Under the pieces are notes generated by a model. It saw only the letters and a list, made by a program, of their open reading frames with translations, did no database searches and was not told where the DNA came from. From contig JAWKSY010000002.1 in assembly GCA_041402125.1 (NCBI GenBank), positions 356,266 through 420,265 of the forward strand: a stretch of 64,000 nucleotides of DNA, read 5' to 3'. Source of the DNA: JAWKSY01 sp041402125. Its GTDB lineage: Bacteria > Planctomycetota > GCA-002687715 > DRQF01. Below are positions 8,509 through 16,796 of the stretch, in pieces. Both the position numbers and the translations under genes were made by a program. Within the stretch, counting starts at the first letter, position 1, and every line of letters begins with the position of its first letter.

Positions 8509-9665
8509 TCACGCTCCTCGTCGATGCCGAAGTCTTCGCGCCCGAGCCGCTCGGGCGGCGCTCGCTGCTGATCGGCGGCGGCGAGATCCTCTGGATGGGG
8601 GAGGGCGAGCCCGCCCTTCCTCCGGGTCTCGGCGTCGAGCGGATCGATCTCGGAGGACGGCGCCTGGTGCCGGCCCTGATCGACGGCCACGCGCACGTCA
8701 CCGGCGGCGGCGGCGAGGCGGGCTACGGCTCCAGCGTACCGCCGCAGCCGGCGGGCGTCTTCGCCGCGGCCGGCGTCGCCACCGTCGTCGGCGTGCTCGG
8801 GACCGACGACTGCGTCCGGACGACCGGCCAGCTCGTGAATGCGGTCCACGGCCTTCGCGCGGCCGGTCTCTCGGCGTTCTGCCACACCGGCGGCTATCAC
8901 TACCCGCTGACGACGCTCACCGGCTCCGCGCGCGAGGACATCGTCCACGTCGATCCGATCATCGGCATCGGCGAGTTCGCGATCTCCGATCACCGGTCGA
9001 GCCAGCCGACGCCGGACGAGTTCCGCCGCGTGGCCTCCGAGGCGCACGTCGCGGGCCTGATGACCGGCAAGGCCGGGATCCTCCACCTGCATCTCGGCGA
9101 CGGGCCTCGCGGCCTGGAGCTCGTGCGACGCGCGATCGCCGAGACCGAGCTGCCGGCGCGCGTCTTCCAGCCGACGCACGTGAACCGCAACGCGCGCCTC
9201 TTCGCGGAGGCGATCGAGCTCACGCGATCGGGCGTGGTGATCGACGTCACCGCGTCCCCCGAGGAGGGCCCGGGCGTCGGCGATGACGAGGTGCCGGCGA
9301 CCCGCGCCGTGGCCGCCATCCTCGACGGTGCCGTCGATCCCCGGCGCTGGACCGTGAGCTCGGACGGCGGCGGCTGCCTGCCGGTCTTCGACGCCGAGGG
9401 ACGGATCGCGCACCTCGACGTGGGGCGGCCCTCGACCCTTCCCGCGCTTCTCGCGCGGCTCCTCGACGCCGGCCGGCCGCTCGAGGCGATCCTGCCCGGC
9501 TTCACCCGCAACGTCGCGGATCTCCTGCGACTTCCGCGCAAGGGCCGCATCGCCGTCGGCGCCGACGCCGACCTGCTCGCCCTCGAGGACGGGAGTCACG
9601 GTGTGCGGGATCTCTGGGCGCGTGGGCGGCGTCTCGTGGCCGAGGGTCGGCTCCTGGTATCCTGA
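8493..9665 (+). CDS. iadA: Isoaspartyl dipeptidase (beta-aspartyl peptidase), amidohydrolase superfamily
   Basis: 390 residues from GTG 8493; GTG 8505, in a four-base GTGA overlap with the transporter stop, is an equally plausible start. The enzyme hydrolyses beta-aspartyl dipeptides, the product of cyanophycinase. Metal ligands are visible: HAH (66-68), HLHLGD (His200), PTHVNRN (His229) and SSDGGG (Asp291). The AISDHRSSQPT block matches the family. Where E. coli IadA has the carbamylated bridging Lys162, this protein has Glu161 (GEFAISDH), which can bridge the two metals directly. No signal peptide is seen, so it is cytoplasmic and acts after uptake. Length fits the family (about 390). It closes the operon cyanophycinase-transporter-dipeptidase. 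Confidence 0.92.
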   Translation: MARLVITLLVDAEVFAPEPLGRRSLLIGGGEILWMGEGEPALPPGLGVERIDLGGRRLVPALIDGHAHVTGGGGEAGYGSSVPPQPAGVFAAAGVATVVGVLGTDDCVRTTGQLVNAVHGLRAAGLSAFCHTGGYHYPLTTLTGSAREDIVHVDPIIGIGEFAISDHRSSQPTPDEFRRVASEAHVAGLMTGKAGILHLHLGDGPRGLELVRRAIAETELPARVFQPTHVNRNARLFAEAIELTRSGVVIDVTASPEEGPGVGDDEVPATRAVAAILDGAVDPRRWTVSSDGGGCLPVFDAEGRIAHLDVGRPSTLPALLARLLDAGRPLEAILPGFTRNVADLLRLPRKGRIAVGADADLLALEDGSHGVRDLWARGRRLVAEGRLLVS

Positions 9666-9736
9666 GTACGGTCGGAGGCCGGCGCTCGGCGTCGCCCTTC
9701 TCGTCGCGCTCCTGCGCACTGAACCCCGGTGGCACC

Positions 9737-10351
9737 ATGAGAAGATCGATCGACATCGCGCTTCTCGTCGTCGGCGTTCTCGCGGCCGCCCTCCCGATCC
9801 TCTACGGGCTCAACTCCGTCTCGCCGATGCAGAAGGCCTTCCGGTGTCGCGTCACGGTGGAGAATGCACTGGACGGCCCGATCGAGGTGACCCCGCTGGG
9901 GCAGTGGGATGCGTCGTCCCGGAGGCGAGGACTTCCGATCCTCGCCGACGGGCCGTTCGCCGTGTCGGAGAGCCGGCGCGGCGCCATGCCGATCGGTCCC
10001 GGTGACTCGATCGAGTTCACCTACGACTGGGACGACGTGTACTTCGTGGACCTGGTCGTGAGAGACATCGAATCCGATGTCCTCGGAGTGATCGTCGTCG
10101 ACGAGCCGACGGACTTCTCGCGCTTCCGGGCCTTGAGTCCGCCGAAGGTGCGCGTCGTGCCGCTCGCCATCAAATGGGAGCTGACGCCGGAGCAGTCGTC
10201 GGCCTGCGAGGAAGCCTCGAGACCCTCCACCTTCAATGGATGGGTCGTCATCCTGGCGGTCGTGTCTCTCGCGTCGTTCATCGCGCTCGGCGGGCGGATC
10301 CTCCGTCGCCGGAGGCGCGTCGCGGCGGCACCGATGGTCACGCCCGTCTGA
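9737..10351 (+). CDS. Two-helix membrane protein of unknown function
   Basis: 204 residues. A transmembrane helix at the N-terminus (IDIALLVVGVLAAALPILYG) and another near the C-terminus (NGWVVILAVVSLASFIALGG) enclose a ~135-residue soluble region. That region has beta-rich, acidic character and should lie outside the membrane; the Arg-rich tail (RRRRR) lies inside. There is no recognisable family motif. It starts 71 b after the isoaspartyl dipeptidase stop on the same strand, so co-transcription is possible, but nothing in it suggests a role in peptide use. The start ATG 9737 is the only one that preserves the first helix. Confidence 0.7.
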   Translation: MRRSIDIALLVVGVLAAALPILYGLNSVSPMQKAFRCRVTVENALDGPIEVTPLGQWDASSRRRGLPILADGPFAVSESRRGAMPIGPGDSIEFTYDWDDVYFVDLVVRDIESDVLGVIVVDEPTDFSRFRALSPPKVRVVPLAIKWELTPEQSSACEEASRPSTFNGWVVILAVVSLASFIALGGRILRRRRRVAAAPMVTPV

Positions 10352-10517
10352 CCCGGTCGTCCTTCCCCATCCGGCGCCGCTTCGCGCGGTCTCGGGCCGA
10401 TGGGGCGGTGGACATCTGCTTCTCGAGCCCCGCCGGATTTCCGGCAACCGGATCCGTCGCCGGCCGTGAACCGGGCGAGTGCGGACGAGAGGCGGCGGAG
10501 TGAGGGCGCGGTCAGGC

Positions 10518-11006
10518 ATGGAGCGGATCGAGGAACTCATCGGTCGCAGCCGTCCCTCGCTCGTCGCCGCGTTGCGCGCCCGCGGTCTCGCGCCCGAGGA
10601 GGCCGAGGATCTGGCCCAGGAGTCCTCGCACCCCGCCCTGAGTTCGCGTCGCGAGCTCGAGACCGACCGTCCCGTCCTGCCCTGGCTCGTCGCGATCGCG
10701 ATGCGCTGCCGCATCGATCGCTGGCGGAGGGAGCGGCGCGAGGAATCGGAGCGGGAGAACGAGGACCCCGGCGAGATCGCGACCCCGCTCGACCGCGCGA
10801 TGGCGGAGGAGGACCGGAGCCGGCTGAGGGCCGGGCTCGCCGCGTTGCCGGAGGCGGATCGCCGCGCGCTCGACGACTTCTACCGGCTCGGGCTCGGCGT
10901 CGCCGAGATCGCCTCGCGCCACGGGGTCGCCGAGGGAACGATCAAGGCCCGGCTGCACCGGGCGCGACGCGCGCTGGCGGCGCGGCTGACGGAGGACGAA
11001 CGATGA
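10518..11006 (+). CDS. ECF-type RNA polymerase sigma factor
   Basis: 162 residues from ATG 10518. Sigma region 2 is seen at about 10-70 (GLAPEEAEDLAQES ... RPVLPWLVAIAMRCRIDRWRR) and region 4 at about 105-155. Region 4 has a helix-turn-helix: LPEADRRALDDFYRLGLGVAEIASRHGVAEGTIKARLHRARRALA. There is no region 3 or 1.1, as expected for ECF factors. The stop overlaps the start of the anti-sigma gene (ATGA), the usual pairing. Region 2.1-2.2 is diverged (QESSHPALSSRREL in place of the common QETFLRA type) but aligns without a gap, so I do not suspect a frameshift. It presumably directs transcription of its own operon and other targets in response to an envelope signal. Confidence 0.9.
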   Translation: MERIEELIGRSRPSLVAALRARGLAPEEAEDLAQESSHPALSSRRELETDRPVLPWLVAIAMRCRIDRWRRERREESERENEDPGEIATPLDRAMAEEDRSRLRAGLAALPEADRRALDDFYRLGLGVAEIASRHGVAEGTIKARLHRARRALAARLTEDER

Positions 11007-11503
11007 CGGGGCATCCGACCGAGGACGAGGTCCAGGCGCGGCTCGACGGGGCGCTCGGCGAGGACGCCGTCCGGTCCCTCGACGATCACCTCGAGACCTG
11101 CCCGGAATGCGCGGCGCGGTTCGCGGATCTGATCGCGGTCGATCGCTGGCTCCGCGTCGAGCTGACTCCGGCCGCGACCCCGCGCCGGCCGCGACGCGTC
11201 CGCCGCGTCGCGGCGGCGGCCCTGATCGGCGCGGCCGTGATCGCGCTCGGCTGGACGCTCCGGTCGAGGAACGAGGACCCCGAGGTGCGCGAGGGTGGTC
11301 CGTCCGAGGTCGGATCGCCCGGTGGGGAAGGGGTGGTCGGAGTCCTTTTGGCCTACGAGGCGCGGGAGACCGTGCGGACCGCGGCCGGCGAGGTCGAACG
11401 CCGCTGGAGCCTCGATGCGGACGGGAGCTGGCGGCGTCACGAGATCCGCCGGCAGGGCGAGATGACGATCGAGACCGAGGACCGAGGAGGTGCGACGCGA
11501 TGA
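11003..11503 (+). CDS. Anti-sigma factor with zinc-finger and one transmembrane helix
   Basis: 166 residues. The N-terminal ~50 residues form the anti-sigma zinc-binding domain (zf-HC2): His and two Cys in DDHLETCPECAARFADL. They bind the sigma factor in the cytoplasm. A transmembrane helix (VAAAALIGAAVIALGWTL) follows a basic stretch, and about 80 residues lie outside. The exported part is short and ends with a beta-like region (VVGVLLAYEARE ... RRWSLDADGSW) that may be the sensor. Start and stop each overlap a neighbour by ATGA, so sigma, anti-sigma and the exported protein that follows are translated as a coupled set. Release by regulated proteolysis is the family norm; no protease is present in this operon. 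Confidence 0.88.
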   Translation: MTGHPTEDEVQARLDGALGEDAVRSLDDHLETCPECAARFADLIAVDRWLRVELTPAATPRRPRRVRRVAAAALIGAAVIALGWTLRSRNEDPEVREGGPSEVGSPGGEGVVGVLLAYEARETVRTAAGEVERRWSLDADGSWRRHEIRRQGEMTIETEDRGGATR

Positions 11504-12453
11504 CGACGATGACGACGACCGGGCGCTGGCTCGCCCTTCTGGTGGTGCTCGGCGCGGGGCTGCCGCTCCGCGCGGCGATGGCGGACGCCCCCGCGTTCCA
11601 GGACGAGTCGCGGCTCGAGATCTTCGATCTCCGGGATCTCGTCCGACGGAACGGGGGCGACGAGACGGACGAGGAACGCCTCGCCGTGATCTCGGCCGGG
11701 CTGAAGCAGATCGTCGGCTCACCGGGCACCTACGAGGTCGACCGGAAGACGGCGAGCCTCGTCGTCCGCGCCGAAGCGGAGGCGCTGCGGCGCGTCCGAG
11801 ACTTCCTCACGGATCTCCGCGCGCAGATCGGGCGCACCTACTGGCTCCGGCTGGTCGCGCTGCCGGCGGGCTCGGTGAAGGCGGAGCCGATCTCGGGCGC
11901 GGCCCGGTCGGAGGTCGGCGAGGCCCCGACGATCTCCTTCGTCCCGGCCGGGGTGATTCCCGGCGACGAGAAGGCGATCTTCGTCTCGGAAGTCACGACC
12001 TTCGTGCGGGAGCGATCGGAACTCGGTCTGACGCGACGGCTCCGCTACGTCACGGGCTGGAAGCTCGAGAAGGAGGTCACGGGGCACCCCGACGGCATCG
12101 CGGTCCCGACGATCGAGGACTTCCTCTGCGGAACCCGGGCGACGGTGAAGGTCGTGCCCTCCCTCCGCGCCGCGAAGACGCCGGTGGATCGCGGGGTCGT
12201 GACGCTCGAGATCGAGCTCGAATCGCGCGAACTCCGGGGTGCGGTCGAGCGCGAGACGCCGCTCGGAAAGGCGCACACGGTCGAGGTCTCGTCGCGCTCC
12301 ATCGCGAGCACGGTCACGCTCGTGGGCGGGGGGGCCGTCCTCTTCCGCGGACGCTTCGCCCTGGCCGAGGGCGGGGCGCGAGAGATGGACCTCCTGCTCG
12401 TCGTCGACGAGATCGAGGACCACGACGAGACCGAGGAGGACGACGGCCGCTGA
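11500..12453 (+). CDS. Exported protein with secretin N-domain-like fold, in the sigma/anti-sigma operon
   Basis: 317 residues from an ATGA start at 11500. Residues ~1-30 are a signal peptide (LALLVVLGAGLPLRAAMA). Residues ~35-110 carry a pattern found in secretin N1-type domains: FDLRDLVRR, then ISAGLKQIVGSPGTYEVDRKTASLVV and ALRRVRDFLTDLRAQI. The rest (~115-317) is beta-rich and ends acidic. No secretin pore domain is present, so it is not itself an outer-membrane channel. Its position as third gene of the sigma operon suggests it is either the envelope component being monitored or a target of the regulon. That role is inferred from context. Confidence 0.68.
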   Translation: MTTMTTTGRWLALLVVLGAGLPLRAAMADAPAFQDESRLEIFDLRDLVRRNGGDETDEERLAVISAGLKQIVGSPGTYEVDRKTASLVVRAEAEALRRVRDFLTDLRAQIGRTYWLRLVALPAGSVKAEPISGAARSEVGEAPTISFVPAGVIPGDEKAIFVSEVTTFVRERSELGLTRRLRYVTGWKLEKEVTGHPDGIAVPTIEDFLCGTRATVKVVPSLRAAKTPVDRGVVTLEIELESRELRGAVERETPLGKAHTVEVSSRSIASTVTLVGGGAVLFRGRFALAEGGAREMDLLLVVDEIEDHDETEEDDGR

Positions 12454-12494
12454 GCGGACCGGATCCCCGCGAGAATATCGCCGGGGGGCGGGGG

Positions 12495-12500
12495 TATGAT
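12495..12500 (+). promoter_or_regulatory. Possible -10 element before the exported protein at 12558
   Basis: TATGAT lies 57 b before the start codon in a GC-rich spacer (extended by GGGG upstream). No convincing -35 is seen 17 b upstream. Confidence 0.28.
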
Positions 12501-12557
12501 CGGAGGCCGCCCGCCCGCGGGCGCGCGACTCCCGCCCCGATCCCGAGGACTCCGCTC

Positions 12558-14210
12558 ATGCTCGCTCCCCGCATGACGACCGCGGCCGCCCTGATCCTGC
12601 TCGTGTTCTCCGGCGGGGTCCACGCCCAGTCGGAGCGTTCCGCGGTCTCCTTCCTGCCCGACGATCTCGACCTCGCCGTCGAGCTCGTCCGACCCGGAGA
12701 CGTCTGGACGGCCTTCCGAAGTCATCCCCTGCTGGCGGCGGGAGCCGCGCTCGATCCGCGGTTCGACTTCTCCGAGAACGCGGATCTCCGCCGCCTCGAG
12801 CGGGCCTGGGATCTCCTCCGTCCCTTCGCGAAGGGGCCGATCGCGGTCGGTTTCCGCAACCGGAGCACGCCGCGACTCGCGCTCGTCCTCGGTGATCCGG
12901 AGGGCCTCGGGGCGGAGGCCTTCCTCCGTCGGTTCGCGCGCGCGATCGAGAAGGAGGACGCGCCGACCCCCGAGGGCGATCCGGAGGACGGCATCCTGCA
13001 GCTCGAGGGCGTCGGGCAGGCCGTCGCGCGCGAGGGCCGGATCCTCTTCGCGACCCACCCGCCGCTCCTGCGACGGATGCTGCGACAGGACCTCGACGGC
13101 AGCTTCGCGGCCCGTGAGGACTGGGTGGAACTCGCGACCGAGCCGGTGGAGCTGCGCGCCCTCGCTCCCGACCTCCCGCCCCTTCTGGCGAAGGCCGACG
13201 GCGGAGATCCGCCGAAGGACCTCTTCGGCGTCCTGCTCCTGGCGCCCTTCGCGGCCGACCTCGAGCGCGCGCGGAGCGCCCGTCTCCAGGGACGCTTCCG
13301 ATCGGGCCAACAGGGCCTGCGCCTGGAACTCGTCGGCGAGGATCCCGCGCCGGAGGACTGGACCCACTCCGGTCGGGCGACCTCGCTGCTCCCGTCGGGT
13401 CCCGAGACCCTGGGGCGCCTCCAGCTCGATCGCGATCTCGCGGAGTTCTGGCGCCGTCGCTTCGAGCTCGTGCCCGCGGCCGGTCGCCAGGGGCTGGCCG
13501 AGTTCACGCAGGGCATCAACACCTTCTTCGCCGGCATCGCCTTCGACGAGGTCCTCGCCGGCCTTCGTCCCGGCACCGAGGTCATCATCGAGCGCAACGC
13601 GTTCGAGACCGACGTGGAGCCCGACCTGAAGCTGCCCGCCTTCGCGCTCGCCTTCCGTCACGAGATGGACGAGCCGATGAAGGATCGCTTCCGCGCCGCC
13701 TTCCAGACCGCGATCGGGATCATCAACGCCGACGGAGGCCAGAAGGGACGCCAGCCGATGCTCCAGGCGACGGCGAGGGTCGGCGAGGTCGAGATCCTCG
13801 CCGCCCGTTTCCTGCCCGATCCGCGCGAAGGATGCCGCGAGCTGCGCTACAACGCGACGCCGGCGATGGCCTTCGCCGGCGACCGTCTCATCCTCTCCAG
13901 TTCCCGAGTCCTGCTCGAGAGGATCCTGCGGCGGCCGTCCGCGGCCGGACCGACGGCGGCAGAGGACGCGGCGGGAGGCGACGGCGGGTACGTCCTCGCC
14001 GAACCGTCCCTCGAGCTCCTGCGCGCGAACCGGACGCCGCTCCAGGATTCGCTCCGGCTCGAACGGGGGCTCGAGGAGGACGAGGCCGGCGCGGCGCTCG
14101 ACGCGGCCCTGGCGGCGACGTCGAAGCTCCGCGGGTTCTCCTTCTCGCGCGAGCGCGAGGGTCGGATCGCGCGCTGGAATCTCTCCTTCCGCCTCGACCC
14201 GAGGCGATGA
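12558..14210 (+). CDS. Exported protein of unknown function upstream of DUF1800/DUF1501
   Basis: 550 residues. ATG 12558 (or ATG 12573) starts a signal peptide (ALILLVFSGGVHAQ). The remainder has the alternating pattern of a DUF3352-like periplasmic protein: PDDLDLAVELVRP near the start, repeated short LALVLGDPEG and FGVLLLAPFA strands, and a late FAGDRLILSSSRVLLERIL segment. I can only suggest this resemblance. The gene ends with an ATGA overlap into the DUF1800 gene, so the three genes 12558-16715 form one unit. A role in handling or exporting the DUF1501/DUF1800 pair would be speculation. Confidence 0.65.
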   Translation: MLAPRMTTAAALILLVFSGGVHAQSERSAVSFLPDDLDLAVELVRPGDVWTAFRSHPLLAAGAALDPRFDFSENADLRRLERAWDLLRPFAKGPIAVGFRNRSTPRLALVLGDPEGLGAEAFLRRFARAIEKEDAPTPEGDPEDGILQLEGVGQAVAREGRILFATHPPLLRRMLRQDLDGSFAAREDWVELATEPVELRALAPDLPPLLAKADGGDPPKDLFGVLLLAPFAADLERARSARLQGRFRSGQQGLRLELVGEDPAPEDWTHSGRATSLLPSGPETLGRLQLDRDLAEFWRRRFELVPAAGRQGLAEFTQGINTFFAGIAFDEVLAGLRPGTEVIIERNAFETDVEPDLKLPAFALAFRHEMDEPMKDRFRAAFQTAIGIINADGGQKGRQPMLQATARVGEVEILAARFLPDPREGCRELRYNATPAMAFAGDRLILSSSRVLLERILRRPSAAGPTAAEDAAGGDGGYVLAEPSLELLRANRTPLQDSLRLERGLEEDEAGAALDAALAATSKLRGFSFSREREGRIARWNLSFRLDPRR

Positions 14211-15502
14211 GCGTGCGCGCCCTCGACGACCGGCTCGCGCCCTACCGCGTCGGCCGCGACGGTCCCTTCGGGCTCGACGAGGCGATCCACCTCGCCCGCC
14301 GCGTCGAGTGCGGCGCGACCCCGGCGCGGATGGCGGCGCTGGCCGCGGCCGGCCTGGAGGGCGCGCTCGACGAGGTCCTCTCGGACGCTCCCGCCTCGCC
14401 CGCGGAGGCCGGGCTGCTCGCGATGGGGGCCCGGATCGCGCGCCGGGGCGACACGGACGCGCTGGCCGCGGCGTGGCTCCTCCGCTTTCTCGGTGAACGT
14501 CCCTGGCGCGAGCACCTCGCGCTCTTCTGGCACGACCACTTCGCGACCTCGCAGGACAAGGTCGCCGACCTCGTCGCGATGGAGGTCCAGAACCGGATCC
14601 TCCTCGAGTCGGGCGCCGGGCCCTTCGCGGCCCTGCTCGAGCGCGTCGCGAAGGATCCCGCGATGCTCCTCTGGCTCGATCAGGCCGCCTCGACGCCGCT
14701 CCGACCCAACGAGAACTTCGCGCGCGAACTCTTCGAGCTCTTCACCCTCGGTCGGGGCCACTACGCGGAGAGCGACGTCCTCGAAGCGGCCCGGGCCCTC
14801 ACGGGCTGGAGCCTCCGCGGCGGTCGCTTCGCCTGGCGCCCGGAAGCCCACGACGCGGGCGAGAAGACCATCCTCGGTGAGCGGGGCGCCTTCGACGGCG
14901 ACGCCGTGCTCGCGATCGCGGTGGCGGCGCCGCGGAGACGACGCTTCATCGCCGAGAAGCTCTGTCGCTGGTTCGTCCGCGAGGAGATCGATGAGGAGCT
15001 CGGGAGCGGGCTCGCCGCGCTCATGGAGGAGGCCGGCGACGTGACGGCCGTCTTCCTGCGCCGGCTCCTCGCGAGCCGACTCTTCTTCTCGGAGGCGGCC
15101 CGCGGGGCTCTCGTCCGCAATCCCGTCCAGCTCGCCGTGGGCGCGCTCCGCACCCTCGACGCGCGCGTCGCGACGACGGAGCTCGCGCGCCGCGTCGCCG
15201 ATCTGGGGCTCGCTCTCTTCCGCCCGCCGAGCGTCGAGGGCTGGAGGAACGGGACGGCCTGGCTCGACTCCGCCGGACTCGTGGGCCGCCAGAACCTCGG
15301 GGTCCTCATCGCCGAGGGCGAGGACGGACCGCTCCGCGTGCGATCACGACTGGAGCCCGAGACCGAGGGAGCCGCGGTCTTTCGTGCCTTCCTCGGCCGC
15401 GCTCCCGACGAGGAGGACCGGCGACTCCTCGTCGCGGCGCACCCCGACCCGCGCGCTCTCGTGGGCGCGCTCATGCAGGAACCGGAAGCGCAGCTCCACT
15501 GA
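14207..15502 (+). CDS. DUF1800 domain-containing protein
   Basis: 431 residues. The family hallmarks are present: HLALFWHDHFATS (~104-116) with the paired histidines, LRPNENFARELFELFTLG (~167-184), and the C-terminal RPPSVEGWRNGTAWL (~340). DUF1800 proteins are almost always encoded beside a DUF1501 protein, as here, and are abundant in Planctomycetota and marine bacteria. Their biochemical role is unknown, with an envelope or exported location suspected. No obvious signal peptide is visible in this copy, which starts MSVRALDDRLAPYRVG; the ATGA overlap with the preceding gene supports this start. Length is near the low end for the family (about 450-600). Confidence 0.88.
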   Translation: MSVRALDDRLAPYRVGRDGPFGLDEAIHLARRVECGATPARMAALAAAGLEGALDEVLSDAPASPAEAGLLAMGARIARRGDTDALAAAWLLRFLGERPWREHLALFWHDHFATSQDKVADLVAMEVQNRILLESGAGPFAALLERVAKDPAMLLWLDQAASTPLRPNENFARELFELFTLGRGHYAESDVLEAARALTGWSLRGGRFAWRPEAHDAGEKTILGERGAFDGDAVLAIAVAAPRRRRFIAEKLCRWFVREEIDEELGSGLAALMEEAGDVTAVFLRRLLASRLFFSEAARGALVRNPVQLAVGALRTLDARVATTELARRVADLGLALFRPPSVEGWRNGTAWLDSAGLVGRQNLGVLIAEGEDGPLRVRSRLEPETEGAAVFRAFLGRAPDEEDRRLLVAAHPDPRALVGALMQEPEAQLH

Positions 15503-15515
15503 GGAGGGAGGAACG

Positions 15516-16715
15516 ATGCAGAGACGACGATTCCTCGGCGGACTCGCGGCCGGCGCGCTCGCCGCCCGCGGTCCCTGGCCCGTCCTCGATCTCGCGGGCG
15601 CGCCGGAGGACGCCGAGCGCGCGCTGGTCCTCGTCGAGCTCGACGGGGGCAACGACGCCCTGGGCACGCTCGTGCCGCGCGAGGACGACGCGTACTTCCG
15701 GGCGCGGCCGAAGCTCGCGCTGGCGAAGGACGCGACGATCCGCGTCGACGATGCCCTGGGCCTCCATCCGGCGCTCGCGGCGCTCGCCCCGCACGCGGCC
15801 GAGGGTCGCCTGGCCGCCTTCTGCGGCGTCGGCTTCCCCGAGTCCGATCGCTCCCACTTCCGCGCGATGGACGTCTGGCACAGCGGCGTTCCCGACCGCG
15901 AGGAGACGCGCTCGGGCTGGATCGGTCGGGCGGTGCGGCGGGCCGAACGGGGGGAGGGCGGAACGCCGCCCGAGGCGCTCTTCGCGCTCGCGCCGGGGCG
16001 AGCGCCACTCGTTCTCGCGGGGGCGGCGCGCTCCGTGACCGCGATCCGTTCCCTCGGTGACCTCGAGCTCCGCGGCGGCGAGGAGCAGGCGAAGGCGGTC
16101 GCCCGCGGGCTGCGCCGGTCTCGCGGCAAGGACTCGCCGCGGCTCGAGGAGGTCCGCCGCCGGGCCGAGCACGCGCTCGCCTTCGGGCGCCGGCTCGACG
16201 CGGCGGCAAAGGCGGCGCCGGCCGAGACGCGTCGCTATCCCGACTCGCCCTTCGCGGCCCAGCTCGCGCTCGCCGGTTCCCTGATCGCGGGCGGATTCCG
16301 GCGCTCGGTCCATCACGTCCGGCTGGGCGGTTTCGACACGCATGTGCGCCAGGACGAGACCCACCCCGCGACGCTGCGCGTCCTCGCCGAGGGACTCGAC
16401 GCCTTCCTCGCGCATCTCGGCCGCCAGAAGAGGGAGAAGGACGTTCTCGTCCTCGTCTTCAGCGAGTTCGGGCGACGGGTGGCCGAGAACGGCGGGCGGG
16501 GCACCGATCACGGTTCGGCGGGGCTGGCGCTCCTCCTCGGCGAGGGATTGCGTCCGGGGCGGCACGGGGCGAGCTACGATCTCGAGACGCTGGAGCGGGG
16601 CGATCTCCGCGCGCTCCTCGACTGGCGCGACCTCCAGGACCGGCTCCTCTCCGAGTGGATGGGGTGGGCTCCCGAACGTCCGCTCCGGGACGGACTCGCG
16701 CTGCTCGCGAAGTGA
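15516..16715 (+). CDS. DUF1501 domain-containing protein, Tat-type signal
   Basis: 399 residues from ATG 15516 after a strong GAGGAGGGAGG site; an upstream in-frame ATG at 15384 would overlap DUF1800 and hide the signal. The N-terminus QRRRFLGGLAAGALAA is a twin-arginine-like signal. The body shows DUF1501/sulfatase-like alkaline-phosphatase-fold motifs: LVLVELDGGNDALGTLVP, SDRSHFRAMDVWHSG, FDTHVRQDETH and VLVFSEFGRRVAENGGRGTDHGSA. The conserved Asp/His positions suggest a metal site. Function is unknown. It is the last gene of the 12558-16715 unit and is followed by a strong hairpin. Confidence 0.9.
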   Translation: MQRRRFLGGLAAGALAARGPWPVLDLAGAPEDAERALVLVELDGGNDALGTLVPREDDAYFRARPKLALAKDATIRVDDALGLHPALAALAPHAAEGRLAAFCGVGFPESDRSHFRAMDVWHSGVPDREETRSGWIGRAVRRAERGEGGTPPEALFALAPGRAPLVLAGAARSVTAIRSLGDLELRGGEEQAKAVARGLRRSRGKDSPRLEEVRRRAEHALAFGRRLDAAAKAAPAETRRYPDSPFAAQLALAGSLIAGGFRRSVHHVRLGGFDTHVRQDETHPATLRVLAEGLDAFLAHLGRQKREKDVLVLVFSEFGRRVAENGGRGTDHGSAGLALLLGEGLRPGRHGASYDLETLERGDLRALLDWRDLQDRLLSEWMGWAPERPLRDGLALLAK

Positions 16716-16727
16716 CCGCCGATCAGA

Positions 16728-16771
16728 GCGAAGGGGCCCGCGACGCCATCCAGCTTCGCGGGCCCCTTCGC
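16728..16771. terminator. Strong bidirectional terminator hairpin
   Basis: A perfect 16-bp stem (GCGAAGGGGCCCGCGA at 16728-16743 with its complement at 16756-16771) with a 12-base loop lies between the convergent DUF1501 and dipeptidyl peptidase genes. Confidence 0.7.
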
Positions 16772-16796
16772 GTCGATCGACGAGACGGCGCCGGGA

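Noticed and set aside
10570..10720. Suspected frameshift in the sigma factor region 2
   Set aside because: The diverged QESSHPALSS stretch aligns without gaps to ECF region 2, and flanking parts are in the same frame.
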